Of a DNA stretch of 64,000 nucleotides, positions 23,716-36,205 are shown piece after piece (positions within the stretch are counted from its first letter, which is position 1; the number at the start of each line of letters is the position of its first letter). The notes beneath the pieces are model-generated. The model had not been told where the DNA came from. It did not search any database and saw nothing but the letters and a program-made list of their open reading frames with translations. The stretch lies in the NCBI GenBank assembly GCA_019454045.1, contig SKCR01038125.1, positions 45,281 through 109,280 on the forward strand, in the 5' to 3' direction. The position numbers and the translations under genes are program-made. The stretch is from Zanthoxylum bungeanum. Lineage: Eukaryota > Streptophyta > Magnoliopsida > Sapindales > Rutaceae.

Positions 23716-25678
23716 TGTTGGGTTTTCTAGTTCAAACCAAGATCAATTAAGTAATGAAATGTGCGAATACAACAAAGTAAAGTAGCGGAAAATACTCACT
23801 TTGATCGGCTAAGTGGATGCGTTGAACAACAAATTTTCCTCCATGGAATTCGGCCAAGCTCATTTGTTGTGCTCCAAGCTCCTCTTTGAATGTTGATCTC
23901 CAAGCTCCAAGCTTTGAGTGATGAGATTCCAAACTCATGGGATTGTTTCTCTATCACCTTTGTATGAATCATTGAGTGCTAGCTCTTGGAAAATTTTTGC
24001 AACAAAAACCTTCTTATCATTGTATGTGTCTCGGCCAAGCCAAGAATTTTGAGAGAAAAAATAGCTATTGCCGTGAGGGAGAGAGATAAGTGATGAAGTT
24101 GTGTTGACTTATTTTGATTTCAAAAATCAAATTAAAGGTATTCCAAACATTTGGTATTATGTCATTCAACTTATCACACTTGTGTGTCTTACAAGCCACC
24201 ATCATCTCATCACCAAATTCCATCACCAAAAAGTTAGGCAAAGTGACTAGGTGATGTGACTTGTGGGCCCCCACTTAATTCAAAATCCGAGTGGGCCTGC
24301 AAACACTCCCGGGCTCGGGTTCGCTAATTCTGAATTAACAAATTTTCCATTGCGACGTAATTAAATCAAATTTAATTAAATAATTATGCCTAACAAAATT
24401 ATTATTCATGTCGCTAGCGAATTAATTCTAAATTAACTCGTTCGCCCGAATTAAAATCTAATTTTAATTCCGCGTCAAAATCTAGTTTCGTTTAATATAT
24501 CGAATATATTATTTTATCGATTAATTCCAAATTAATCGTTTTCTCTCTTCAAATAGTATTTTATCCCAGATAAAATATCTCCATAATTAATCATAGATTA
24601 ATTTTCTCTCTCTTATAATTAATCCCAGATTAATTATGTCTGAGTCATATGTCATTGGTGAATCTTCGAGAAGCGACCCATGAGATCCCTGGATATGTTG
24701 GCAGTAAATCCGGTCGTCGGACTATCCGAACACGTACGTACCTAGTACTATATTTTTACCGATTTACGAGACATGGTTGGCTTCTAGCAAAGCATCGTGC
24801 CTACCAAATTCTCCAGAAATATTCTTAAAGGAATATATAAACTGTATCAGGCGTAGTATACGTAGTATTGCGTATTACGATCCAGTATCAGATGTCACAT
24901 GCAAGGCCTGAGGCTGGAATTGTGTCTGCCCCGTACGAAGCATGTATCAGATCTATGGTAACTAGTCTCTATAATCGGATAATCATGACCTAGTCATATT
25001 ATCCCGATGACTGCAGTACTAAAGAGTACTAGTTCCGTATCCTGCGTGATCATCATCTCTATATGACTGGAGTGATACTTCCATCTTGACATCACACCTA
25101 ATACATTACGATTCTCAATATACCCAGAAGAGGCGTACACATAATCTGTTAAAGCCCTGGACGACCAAAACCAAAGTACATTGATTGTCGCAAGTATTAG
25201 TGATGTAAGTCTCAGGTTAAGACCAAATACATCTACCCTGATTCGGACTTCCATAGACACATAGTCATACTACCAATGGAATTCTGAGGGGTCTATCAAG
25301 AGCGAAGCTGTTTCCGTACCATCGATAAACACAACCTCCTATCACACTTACTTAAGTATCCAATACTTAAATATATGAGAACTATGATGTTATGCTCACA
25401 TAACACGCACAAGTGCAATACTAGTCTATTCCGCATTATCGATGTCCAATCTCGATAATACTACGACTAGGGATATTTTAATGATTAAACCTTATTGGAT
25501 TAATACTATCTCATATCTTATTAATCCGGAACTAATCATATGGACTTTTATCATTTATATATCCCGGTAATCCAATTACAAATGATAAAAGAGCAATTTC
25601 CTTTGTCACATAGTTAATTTGTACAACAACACCATGTTCTGTACAAATAGTGATGCTATGGGTCATAATTGTCCAACA
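23716..25678 (-). mobile_element. Element B 5' LTR (1.96 kb)
   Basis: The segment runs TGTTGGGTTTTCTAG ... GTCCAACA and is flanked by the primer site inside and ggctt (25,679-25,683) outside. It is uninterrupted and serves as reference for the split 3' copy at 5,726-5,802 plus 15,875-17,745. It holds the expanded palindrome series near 24,330-24,650. Confidence 0.9.
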
Positions 25679-26270
25679 GGCTTGTGTTTGCATCTCTTCT
25701 CTTCGGATGAGCTTTCATCACAATCATTCCATGTGGCCTTCAATGTTTTCTTTTTATGTTTCTTATCTTTTTTAAAGCATTTTGTTGGACGTGCGACCCG
25801 ATTTATCACAAATGTAGCAAGTGACCTGTTTTTGTGCTCATGGAATTCCTCATTGAAGGATTTCTTGACATGAAATATTTTCAAATTTTTTTCTTAACAT
25901 TTGGCCCATTATTTCATCCTCCCCATCAACAATAGAAACTTTAAAACATTATTTCTTTCATTTTTCCACCTCACTTCTATCATTGTCAACTCCTCCTCAT
26001 ATGAGATTATTGATCCAATAAGTTCATCTAGGGACAATGTATTAAGATCATTTTCCGTTGTAATTGTCGTACTTATCGGCTTTCACTTTTTGGACAAAGA
26101 CCTGATCAACTTATCAGTATTTATGAAATACTTTAATCGGGCTTTGAAAGAGTTTGCTATGTTAATAAACTTAGTAAACATATGAATTTCTTCCCAAATT
26201 CTCTCTAGTTCTTATTTTGGTTAAGAGCTTTAAGGTTCTGTACTTGTGTATGAGAGATAAATTTTAGGAT
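25679..26270 (-). pseudogene. Element C: 5' half of a decayed copia gag
   Basis: The minus strand reads MFTKFINIANSFKARLKYF, then LNTLSLDELIGSIISYEEE, a lysine-rich segment KKDKKHKKKTLKATW and an acidic DCDESSSEEK. These are the usual phrases of the UBN2-type gag of plant copia elements, in the usual order. Stops occur within it (one near the GRMK*WAK phrase). It continues at 5,725 after removing element B, so this was one gene before B inserted. No upstream LTR of C was recognised. Confidence 0.65.
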
Positions 26271-26558
26271 TTTATTTCTATATTTGTGTGTTAGAAAATG
26301 GAGTCAATAAATCTAATTCCCAATGACTATGATCTTTGGAATAGCATCCATTAAGATAAAAATATTACACAAAATAGATTTAATACTTGTGTAGATCACC
26401 ATTAAAAGGCATGTATATGAGATGCCTTGAAAATTGAAATTGAAGATCATTGGAGCTCTTTGTATGGAGAAATCAAGTTTTTACCATTTGATTTGGTGGT
26501 AAATAAATAAAGGTATATTGTGTTCGTAACCTTGACATCTAAATTTTGATTTGGTGAT
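26271..26558. other. Short stretch with no supported gene
   Basis: This lies between the C gag remnant and the first LTR of the tandem array. A plus-strand ESINL...YDLWNSI reading near 26,292 vaguely resembles the N-terminus of a copia gag but is on the wrong strand and too short to call. Confidence 0.3.
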
Positions 26559-28457
26559 TGATAAGCGACCAATATGTATATATCTGACGCCCCTCTAGCT
26601 TGAAGTTTTGTGAGTTATCTTGAGTTTTATGAGCATTTTGATGTATTTTGGGTTTTTTTTGTAGGTAAAAATAATATCGAGACTCAATGGAATCAACGAG
26701 GGATGAAAACGGTAAAATACGAAGCAATTTAGGGTAAATTCAGAGTCAAAACTCGCGTCTCGACGCTTGATTGCACGTCGAGACGCGCAAATGAAGAAAA
26801 CGAATCCAATGAGCTGTTAAGGTGGCGCGTCGCGACGTCCACAATGTTGTGTCGTGACGCGCCGATGAATTGCAAGATGAGCGTCGCGACGTGATGAAAC
26901 TCGCGTCGCGACGTGGATGCGTATCCAGACTCGACTTTTAACAAAAAATAATACTCACCAGATCGACTATATAAGTAAAATCTCGTCCCAAAACCTGGAG
27001 AGAGTTTCAGAACCTAACTTTACAGCCTCCAAAAGAGATTTTTGAAGGAGAAGACAAAATACATCAAAGGAGTATAGCACATAAACTCAACAGGAAAAAA
27101 CGAAGGATTGGCGATCTAGACAAAGTTTCTTCTTTCATTTACTTTCTTAATGTTCTGTTTATCTTTGAATATTTATTTAGAGTTTCTAAACATGTGTATG
27201 ACCTAAACCTTTAATCTAGGGTTGTGATGAAACCCGTATTTATGAACTTATAAATTGATTTTCTTATATTTTGTGTGATGTTTTGGTTTATTTATTGAAT
27301 CTTATACTTAATGATTCATGTTGCCTGATCACCAATAGGATTGATGTGGTAAACTTAGATGAACTTGACAAATGAATTTTAGGTTTAGTCTTAGATTCAA
27401 TAGCACACGATCTCATCTTAGGGATTTCCCTCTAGGATAGAAATATACTTGTAGGGCGGGTGTAACCATAATTGAAACTTGTCTTTAATGAATTCGGGGT
27501 GATTTAGTTAATATAGAAATATAGTTAATTAAATTACTTTGGATATTTGCACTCGACCATCGAAAAAGACTTGTGGATATCTTAGTGTTTCATGTTAATA
27601 AACTAATATATTACACAAATATAGGACATCTAATTCATCTTTAGAATAATACTGGGTGGATTCACAACCCTGGTTGTTTTCTCCATTGATTATCTTATCT
27701 TTGTTTGCTAGCGTTATGATGTATGGTATGGTTGAAAAAATGAAAAGGAAAAAGAAAATAATTGATGAAAAACAAAAAGGAAGAAAGAAAGAAAAAAGTT
27801 AAACCAACTATAACAAATTAGCGTGAAACTACCCATGAGCGATGTTATGACCACTATGAAGAGAAATGCTACCTTAAAGGGTAGGTGTATGAAAAAAAAA
27901 GAAAAAATATTATACCATACTGAGCAGAAAAAAGGCAAATAAAAAGCATATTTTGAGATATCTAGGTTGGTTTGACCCATCAGATCCCAATTTTTAAGAT
28001 GAAATCACCGTGTTTACTTACTTAGGGATCGAGCTGTGTCTAGACCTTCACACACACACACATTGTGAGTCTGACTTAGATAATTCATTCAAGAATTTGG
28101 ATTTAAGTTTTGTTGGGTATTTTGAAGGTTCTTGATTTTCGTTACTAAAGCATTCTCTGATGACAATATTATGTGTAACTCGCAGTACGATTTTATTTAG
28201 TTTAGTTATTTAATTTTTACATTTGTATGTGATTGCATGTGTGTAAATGACGTTTCTGGGTGTCGTCGCTGTAAGCCTTCACGAGACTTTAACTTGTCCA
28301 TTAGGGCCGCCTAGGGGTTTAAAGGCTTGTTACATACACTAAATGCAATCGTGATCCCTGCGAAAGTGGCTTAAGTTAATTTAGTTTTAGTTTTTTTATT
28401 TTATTTTATTTTTATTTGTTTTGCTCGAGGATGAGCATAATGCTAAGTTTAGGGTGT
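26559..28457 (+). mobile_element. Tandem gypsy LTR array, unit 1 (LTR plus 3' internal remnant)
   Basis: The LTR starts TGATAAGCGACC (TGATGAGCG with one change) at 26,559 and runs to about 27,690, where it is cut and joined to about 770 bp of 3' internal sequence. That ends in the polypurine-like 'aagtttagggtg' before the next LTR at 28,458. The internal part has A-rich runs near 27,735-27,800 and 27,890-27,906 and a short CA run near 28,050. Around 28,250-28,390 it matches the 3' internal region of element E. No protein is encoded. Confidence 0.75.
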
Positions 28458-30343
28458 GATGAACGACCAATATGTATATATTTGTCGCCCTTCTAGCTTG
28501 ATGCTTTGCGAGTTATCTCGAGTTTTATGAGTATTTTGATGTTTTTTGGGTTCATTTTATAGGTAAAAATATATCAAGACTCAATGGAATCAAAAAGCGA
28601 TGAAAGCGGTAAAATACGGAGCAATTTAGGGTAAATTCAGAGTCAAAACTCGTGTCCCGAAGCTTGATTGTGCGTCAATACGCGCAAATGAAGAAAACGA
28701 ATCCAGTGAGTTGTTAAGGTGGCGCGTCGAAACACCCACAATGTTGTGTCGCGACGCGCCGATGAATTGTAAGATGAGCGTCGTGACACGGATACGTATC
28801 TAGACTCGTCCAGACTCAACTTGTAACAAGAAAATACTCTCTAGACCTCCTATATAAGCAAAACTCATCCCCAAAACCTGGAGAGAGTTTCAGAACCTAA
28901 CATTACAGCCTCCAAAAGAGATTTTTGAAGGAGAAGACAAAATACATCAAAGGAGTAGAGCACATAAACTCAACAGGAAAAAGCGAAGGACTCGCGATCT
29001 CGAGAAAGTTTCTTCTTTCATTTACTTCCTTAATGTTCTGTTTATTTTTGAATATTTATTTAGAGTTTCTAAGCATTTGTATGACCTAAACCTTTAGTCT
29101 GGGGCTGTGATGAAACCCGTATTTATGAACTTATAAATTGATTTTCTTATATTTTGTGTGATGTTTTGGTTTATTTATTGAATCTTATACTTAATGATTT
29201 ATGTTGCCTGATCAATCCTATTACCAATAGGATTGATGTGGTAAACTTAGATGAACTTGACAAATGAATTTTAGGTTTAGCCTTAAATTCAATAGCACAC
29301 TATCTCATCTTAGGGAATTTCCTCTATGATAGAAATATACTTGTAGGGCGGGTGTAGCCATAATTAGAACTTGTCTTTAATGAATTCGGGGTGATCTAGT
29401 TAACATAGAAATATAGTTAATTAAATTACTTTGGATATTTGCACTCGACCATCGAAAGAGACTTGTGGATATCTTAGTGTTTCAGGTTAATAAACCAATA
29501 TATTACACAAATATAAGACAACCAATTCATCTTTAAAATAATACTGGGTGGATTCACAACCCTGATTGTTCTCTCTCATTGATTATCTTATCTTTGTTTG
29601 CTAGCGTTATGATGTATGGTATGGTTAAAAAAAAGAAAGAAAACAAAAAGAATTGATGAAAAGCAAAAAAAAAAAAAAAGGTTAAACCACATATAACAGA
29701 TAAGCGTGAACCTACCCACGGGCGAGTGTTATGACCACCATGAAGAGAAATGATACCTTAAAGGGTAGGTGTGTAAAAAAAGAAGAAAAAAATATTGTAC
29801 CATACGGAGCAGAAAAAATGGCAAATAAAAATCATATTTTGAGATATCTAGGTTGGTTTGACCCATTAGATCCCACTTTTTAAGATAAAATCACCGAGTT
29901 GACTTACTTAGGGATCAAGTTGTGACTAGACCTTCACACACACACACACTGTGAGTTTGACTTAGATAATTTATTCAAGAATTTTGATTTAAGTTGTGTT
30001 GGATATTTTAAAGGTTCTTGGTTTTCGTTACTAAAGCATTCTCTGATGACAATATTATATGTAACTCGCAGGACGATTTTAATTAGTTTAGTTATTTAAT
30101 TTTTGCATTTGTGTGTGATTGCATGTGAGTAAATGACGTTTGTGGGTGTCGTCGCTGTAAGCTCTCACGAGACTATAACTCGTCCACTAGGGCCGCCTAG
30201 GGGTTTAAAGACTTGTTACATACGTTAAATGCAATCGTGATCCCTACGAAAGTGGCTTAGGTTAATTTAGTTTTAGTTTGTTTATTTTATTTTAGTTTCA
30301 TTTGTTTTCCTCGAGGATTAGCAAAATGCTAAGTTTGGGGGTG
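28458..30343 (+). mobile_element. Tandem gypsy LTR array, unit 2
   Basis: This is a second copy of the same 1.89-kb unit: LTR start TGATGAACG at 28,458, the same LTR-internal joint near 29,583 ('attgattatcttatctttg'), and a polypurine tract 'aagtttgggggtg' ending at 30,343. The identical internal deletion joint shows that the unit was duplicated after the deletion arose, as expected from unequal recombination between LTRs. Confidence 0.75.
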
Positions 30344-31612
30344 TGATGAGCGACCAATATGTATATATTTGCCGCTCCTCCAGCTTGATGTTTTGCGAGT
30401 TATCTCGAGTTTTATGAGCATTTTGATGTGTTTTGGGTTCGTTTTGTAGGTAAAAATATATCGAGACTCAATGGAATCAATGAGGGATGAAAGTAGTAAA
30501 ATACGGAGCAATTTAGGATAAATTCGGAGTCAAAACTCGAGTTCCGACACTTGATTGCGCGTCGAGACGCACAAATGAAGAAAATGAATCCAGTCATGAC
30601 GCGCCGATGAATTACAAGATGAGCGTCGCGACGTGATTCCACTCGTGTCACGACACGGATGCGTATCTAGACTCGTCCAGACTCGACTTTTAACAAGAAA
30701 ACACTCCCCCAACCGCCTATATAAGAAAAAACTCTTCTCAAAACCTGAAGAGAGTTTCAGAACCTAATTTTACAGCCTTTAAAAGAGATTTTTGAAGGAG
30801 AAAACAAAACACATCAAAGGAGTAGAGCATAGAAACTCAACAGGATGAAGCGAAAGACTGGCGATCTCGACATAGTTTATTCTTTCCTTTACTTTCTTAA
30901 TGTTCTATTTATCTTTGAATATTTATTTAGAGTTTCTAACCATGTGTAGGAACTAAATCTCTAATCCGGGGTTGTGCTGAAACCCGTATTTATGAACTGA
31001 TAAATTAATTTTCTTATATTTTATTTGATGTTTTGGTTTATTTATTGAATCTTATACTTAATAATTCATGTTGTCTGATCACCAATAAGATTGTTGTGGT
31101 AAACTTAGATGAACTTGACAAATGAATTTTATGTTTAGCCTTATATTTAATAGCACACGATCTCATCTTAGGGATTTCCTTCCAGGATATAAATATATAT
31201 GTATGGCGGGTGTATCCATAATTGGAACTTTTTCTTAATAAATTCGGGGTGATTTAGTTAACATAGAAATATAGTTAAATTAAATTACTTTGGATATTTG
31301 CACTCGACCATCGAAAGAGACATGTGGATATCTTAGTGTTTCAGGTTAATAAACCAGTATATTACAAAAATATAGGACAATTAATTCATCTTTAGAATAA
31401 ATACTGGCTGGATTCACAACCCATGATGTTTTCTCTCATTGATTATCTCTACAAATTTCCATAGTTATATTTATTTGCATTACCTTTAATTCAAATTTAA
31501 TTTAAAATCACATTTAATTTTAATTAGATATTCGTAGGTAATTAGTCTTAATTATTAGTAACGTAGGTGATAAGTTCTCATGAGATCGATAATTTTTATA
31601 CCGCTTGAACGA
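30344..31612 (+). mobile_element. Tandem gypsy LTR array, terminal LTR
   Basis: The third LTR starts TGATGAGCGACC at 30,344. Unlike the first two it continues past the deletion joint to the usual 3' part ('ctcatgagatcgat', 'gcttgaacgat') and stops near 31,612, some 40 bp short of a complete terminus by comparison with the LTRs of E and the fragment at 1-935. A 'cctatataag' TATA-like motif sits near 30,715. It points towards the tubulin gene. Confidence 0.75.
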
Positions 31613-31909
31613 TGAGGGATGGAAACATAATTTTATATATATACACACAGAGAGGAAAGCGCCTACAATACATGTTAGCTGGCTAATGACAGCTGTGAAT
31701 CCTTGCACGTGGCAAATTATAGTAAATAAGGTAAATATATATATTCAAAAATAGATAAATTGCGCAATGTTAACGTGCGCAGTGCGCACCCCATAACTGG
31801 ATGGTTGGTTGTCGGTGCTCTCTCATGATCATGACAGCATCCTTTCCTTTTCTCCATAAATCTCAATCTGCGATTCATTTTCTCTTCGTCTCCTTTTACT
31901 TTTGAGAAA
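31613..31909 (+). promoter_or_regulatory. Upstream region of the beta-tubulin gene
   Basis: About 300 bp separate the last LTR from the start codon. A G-box like CACGTGGC lies at 31,706-31,713, and an AT-rich 'taaatatatatatt' near 31,732 could act as a TATA element. A CT-rich stretch ('cctttccttttctcc', 'tctcttcgtctcc') precedes the ATG, as is common in plant 5' leaders. The transcription start was not determined. Confidence 0.4.
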
Positions 31910-34369
31910 ATGAGAGAGATCTTGCACATTCAAGGAGGCCAATGCGGCAACCAAATCGGTTCCAAATTCTGGGAGGTCATTTGCGACGAGCATGGCGTGG
32001 ACCCCACCGGTAGGTACAGAGGAGACGGTGACTCGGATCTTCAATTGGAGCGGATCAATGTCTACTATAATGAAGCTTCCGGTGGAAGATACGTGCCTAG
32101 GGCTGTTCTCATGGATCTTGAACCCGGTACTATGGATAGTATCAGATCCGGACCGTTCGGCCAGATCTTCCGACCCGATAACTTCGTCTTTGGTCAGTCC
32201 GGGGCCGGCAATAACTGGGCCAAAGGTCATTACACTGAAGGCGCTGAGTTGATCGACGCCGTTCTCGACGTCGTTCGTAAGGAGGCTGAGAATTGTGATT
32301 GCTTGCAAGGTATTTTTAGGGTTTCGAATTATTCATTTTTAAATTCCGATATTATATTATTATCTACTGATCTGAATTCTGATATTCTTAATTTTTAAAG
32401 GAAAAATTATGTGAAATATCAGCTGTGTGGTCGATTGATTATCATTTGATCTTGCTGCACTGAAGAGTGAAGACATATTTCTATTCAACCTTTTTACAAA
32501 TCTAGGGATATAAATTTCTTCATATCATGATTGTGATCGTCAAACTATCATCAGGGCTGCCCCTGAGTTTCCCTAATTTTGAGAGGCCTTAGGCGAATTC
32601 TTAAATGACCCCTTGGATAAAAATATATATCATAGTATACACTAAAAAATTATTTTTTTTAGATTTGAGACTCAAATTTTGGATAAAATTTTGGGGCTTG
32701 CTTGTGTTGAGTGTCTCCATGGCCACCTCAACTATCATGAAAGTAAATAGTAATGTGTATTTCTCTGAAGCATGTGAAGAGTTTGAAGATTATTATTGTT
32801 GAATAATGGGAAAAATTACAGTTTAAAATGCGAGGATCAGATCTTTGTTTTGGGTTTTATTAGTTATAAAGTTGACTAAGTTTTAAGAATTACATGGATT
32901 GGTACCAACAATGAGCTCATAACATGTACTCAATAATCATGTGATAATTGTGGCAATGTATTTGTCTAATTGATGTAATAAATAATCTTTTTGGATTTGT
33001 GGATTTGATGGGATTCTCAAAAATGATATTTGATAATTCCAATTATCTTATTGCTAAAATTATCACCAGAGTACTGTAATCTCAATGAAAAATCTAGTAC
33101 CCTGCTGCTGTTTGTATGAATCTGGATTTAGTGTAGCTGGCCCTTGTTTGACTCTTTAATGAAGCAAACACTGTGTATATGAACTATGAAGATAAATTGG
33201 ATCCATATGCTACTTCCTTTTGTTATTTGATTGGATTGATAACCTCCTTACTGGCAAGTAGTGAATAGTAGCATTAATCCCATTTATTTTATTATTGTCT
33301 GGTTACTAATTTGCTGCGATTTTTTGGTCCAGGTTTTCAGGTGTGCCACTCACTTGGAGGAGGTACAGGTTCTGGCATGGGAACTCTCTTGATATCAAAG
33401 ATTAGAGAGGAATATCCAGACAGGATGATGATGACTTTCTCCGTCTTCCCTTCTCCAAAGGTCTCTGACACCGTTGTGGAGCCATACAATGCAACCCTTT
33501 CTGTGCACCAGTTGGTTGAGAATGCTGATGAATGCATGGTTCTTGACAATGAAGCACTTTATGATATTTGCTTCCGGACTCTGAAGCTTAGTACTCCAAG
33601 CTGTAAGTATAACATTTTCTTTTGAGATTATTTGTGAAAACATGAAAGCATAGGAGGCTATTAATCCTCTTTCTTGTGCCTATAATTTGCAGTCGGAGAC
33701 TTGAATCACTTGATTTCTGCAACTATGAGTGGTGTCACTTGCTGCCTGAGATTCCCTGGTCAACTCAACTCTGACCTCAGGAAGCTGGCAGTTAATCTGA
33801 TACCATTCCCTCGTCTTCATTTCTTCATGGTGGGATTTGCACCACTCACCTCACGTGGATCCCAGCAATACATCTCCCTCACTGTGCCAGAGTTGACTCA
33901 GCAAATGTGGGATTCCAAGAATATGATGTGTGCAGCTGATCCCCGCCATGGCCGCTACCTCACGGCCTCTGCTATGTTCAGAGGAAAGATGAGCACCAAA
34001 GAGGTGGATGAGCAGATGATTAATGTGCAGAACAAGAATTCGTCATATTTTGTGGAGTGGATCCCCAACAATGTGAAGTCCAGCGTGTGTGATATTCCTC
34101 CAAGAGGTTTGAAGATGGCATCTACTTTTATCGGCAACTCTACATCCATCCAAGAGATGTTCAGGAGAGTGAGTGAGCAGTTTACTGCCATGTTCCGACG
34201 CAAGGCCTTTTTGCATTGGTATACTGGGGAGGGTATGGATGAGATGGAATTCACAGAGGCAGAGAGCAACATGAATGACTTGGTGGCTGAGTATCAACAG
34301 TATCAGGATGCAACAGCTGATGACGAGGAAGAGTATGAGGATGGCGCTGATGAGAACTATGAGGACTGA
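31910..34369 (+). CDS. TUB: Beta-tubulin, three exons, 448 residues
   Basis: Beta-tubulin pairs with alpha-tubulin, binds GTP and polymerises into microtubules. Exons by splice-site reading: 31,910-32,309, 33,333-33,602 and 33,693-34,369 (400, 270 and 677 nt), all with GT...AG borders, giving 1,347 nt. The protein starts MREI, the N-terminal tetrapeptide linked in animals to tubulin mRNA autoregulation. It has GGQCGNQ at 9-15, the GTP-binding GGGTGSG at 142-148, and an acidic tail ([16 protein letters not shown]). Length and sequence are those of a normal plant beta-tubulin, without breaks. Two introns at these places are the common plant arrangement. Intron 1 (1,023 bp) contains a 'gggctgcccctgag ... 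gaggccttaggcg' piece that may be a transposon scrap. Which TUB paralogue it is cannot be told from the sequence alone. Confidence 0.97.
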
Positions 34370-34540
34370 GAAGAGTCAAGAGTGTAGGTGATCAGGTCAA
34401 CCACAAAGAAAGAGGCTTGCTGAGACCAACCCTCAAACGTTGCTTTTATCTACAATGTTATGGCTGTCTCTGCATTTGTTGTTTTTTGAACTTCTGTTTT
34501 TTAAGATGATTTCTGCTTGTTCTTTTCAAGCATTTTATTT

Positions 34541-34546
34541 AATAAA
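34541..34546 (+). terminator. Putative poly(A) signal of the tubulin gene
   Basis: AATAAA lies 172 bp after the stop codon within a T-rich 3' region, a suitable position for cleavage and polyadenylation of the tubulin transcript. Confidence 0.5.
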
Positions 34547-35214
34547 GAATTACCAGTTTGATCATACTTGCATGGAATTGTCTTTAATTTCCATTTCTAA
34601 GCTTATGGATGCTACTTCCCGACTCGGTGAATATTGATATTATGACGGTGTCATTCTAAGTTTTAAAAGTTAATTTTTTCCCTTTTGATTACAGGGAGAG
34701 CGTAATATTATTTTAAGTTGTTAGATTTTGTCTTACCAAGACTTGAGTCTTAGATATTTTTTAAATAGTTATTTGAATTGAATTTTCGATTTTATATTTT
34801 TGTCGCTTGCGATGATATATATATCTTATATTCTTATTTATATGAATGCATCTTTTCGTTATTAAAAAAAAAAAAAAAGGAATAGTGATTTTACTTGCAT
34901 ACTGTCTGCGAGGCTTCTCCTTATGAATGGGATGGGTTGGTTTTTGAATCAATAGTTTTTATAACACGTCCAAAAGTGCAATCCAGACTCCGGTGTACCC
35001 TCATTTCTCGAGGTCCAAAAAAGGAAATTGCGTAGATGGGGTGGGTGCATGTAAATTACCTTTTAGGTGGCTATACTGTATGTACATGACATTTGTGTCA
35101 TCACAGAAATTTACTTCTTCCCCTCCCCTCCCCTGTTACTCTTCTCCGTCCCCATCCTAAAATGAAAAAAATCTCTATAATCCTAAAAATAATTACCTCT
35201 TTTCCCAAATCAAT
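34547..35214. other. Intergenic, no feature recognised
   Basis: AT-rich DNA downstream of the tubulin gene. There is a run of A at 34,864-34,878 and CT-rich 'cccctcccctcccctg' near 35,119, which pairs with 'gggaggggaa' near 36,290 and may be the outer end of the inverted-repeat element described at 35,641. Confidence 0.4.
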
Positions 35215-35610
35215 ATATATATATATACTAGTTTTTGCCTGTGCCTACGGCACGGTGTTACAGTATTTGCTCATGCCTACGGCACGGTGTTATAGAATTA
35301 AATGATTTTATTTTTTAATTAAATGATGCACGTGCCTACGGCACGGTGTTATAGTATTTGCCCGTGCCTACGATACGATATTATAGAATTAAATGATTTT
35401 ATTTTTTAATTAAATGATTTTATTTTAACTTTCTATTTTTTAATTTGAAAATTTGAAAATTTTTGACCATTTCCATCAATCAATCCACTCTCTTTCCTCT
35501 AATTACCAATGAAATGATATGTGCTGTTAATTAAGCCACATAAAGAGAGCCGTTGGATACACTCTCTTTACTCCAACACCATTCTCCTTTATTATATAGA
35601 TATATATTAA
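35215..35610. repeat. Small AT-rich element with repeated GTGCCTACGGCAC hairpins
   Basis: A 90-bp block at about 35,241-35,330 is repeated from 35,331. It contains GTGCCTACGGCAC-type 13-mers (5-bp stem, 3-nt loop) at 35,241, 35,273 (stem partly lost), 35,331 and 35,363 (decayed). The block is bordered by 'tatatatatatactag' on the left and 'ttattatatagatatata' on the right, so it looks like a small TA-flanked mobile element. No protein or known family was recognised. Confidence 0.5.
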
Positions 35611-35640
35611 TTTACAAATAACATATATATTTATTTTATT

Positions 35641-36205
35641 TTATTAATTAATTTATTTTATTTTATAATTTTTTTTTATTTTTGTTAAATTTATATTTTT
35701 TTACTCTTTATATATCTATTCTTTTTTATTTGTTTAATAAATATTACAAATTTCTTATTTATTGTTATTTATTTTGTGTTCATTTATTCATTTAATTTTT
35801 TTGCTTCTTTATTAATTTATTTAACACTACTTATATATAATATATTTTTATTTTTTGATAGTTTATTTGTTTAATAAATGTCATTTATTTTTTATGCATA
35901 TTTTTTTTTTGAAAGTATAGAAATTTATATTTTTAAGTGTAACTTTTTATATGATTACTTGCACTCTTCTTTTAAAATATATTTTTCTAATATATATGAG
36001 AATATTTTTATTAAGTAGTGTAGAATAAATTAAAAAAAGAATCACAAAAATTAAATGAATAAATGAACCCAAAATAAATAACAATAAATATGAAATCTGT
36101 AATATTTATTAAATAAATTAAAAATAATAGATATATAAAGAGTAAGAAAATATAAATTTAGCAAAAAAATTAATTTATAAAATTAATTAATATAATTAAT
36201 AAAAT
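35641..36205. repeat. Long AT-rich inverted repeat (foldback or MITE-like)
   Basis: The arm at about 35,641-35,840 is the approximate reverse complement of about 36,005-36,205. Landmarks are 'actctttatatatctatt' near 35,703 against 'aatagatatataaagagt' near 36,125, and 'aacactactta' near 35,822 against 'taagtagtgt' near 36,012. The centre is about 165 bp. The outer ends may extend to the CT-rich tract near 35,119 and the GA-rich tract near 36,290, in which case the small element at 35,215 is nested in the left arm. Confidence 0.6.

Noticed and set aside
26292..26345. Plus-strand ESINL...YDLWNSI reading, like the start of a copia gag
   Set aside because: Too short, and opposite in strand to the adjacent gag of C.
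32540..32660. Possible transposon scrap in tubulin intron 1
   Set aside because: A 'gggctgcccctgag...ggccttaggcg' phrase is suggestive, but no ends or duplication were found, so it is mentioned only in the gene entry.
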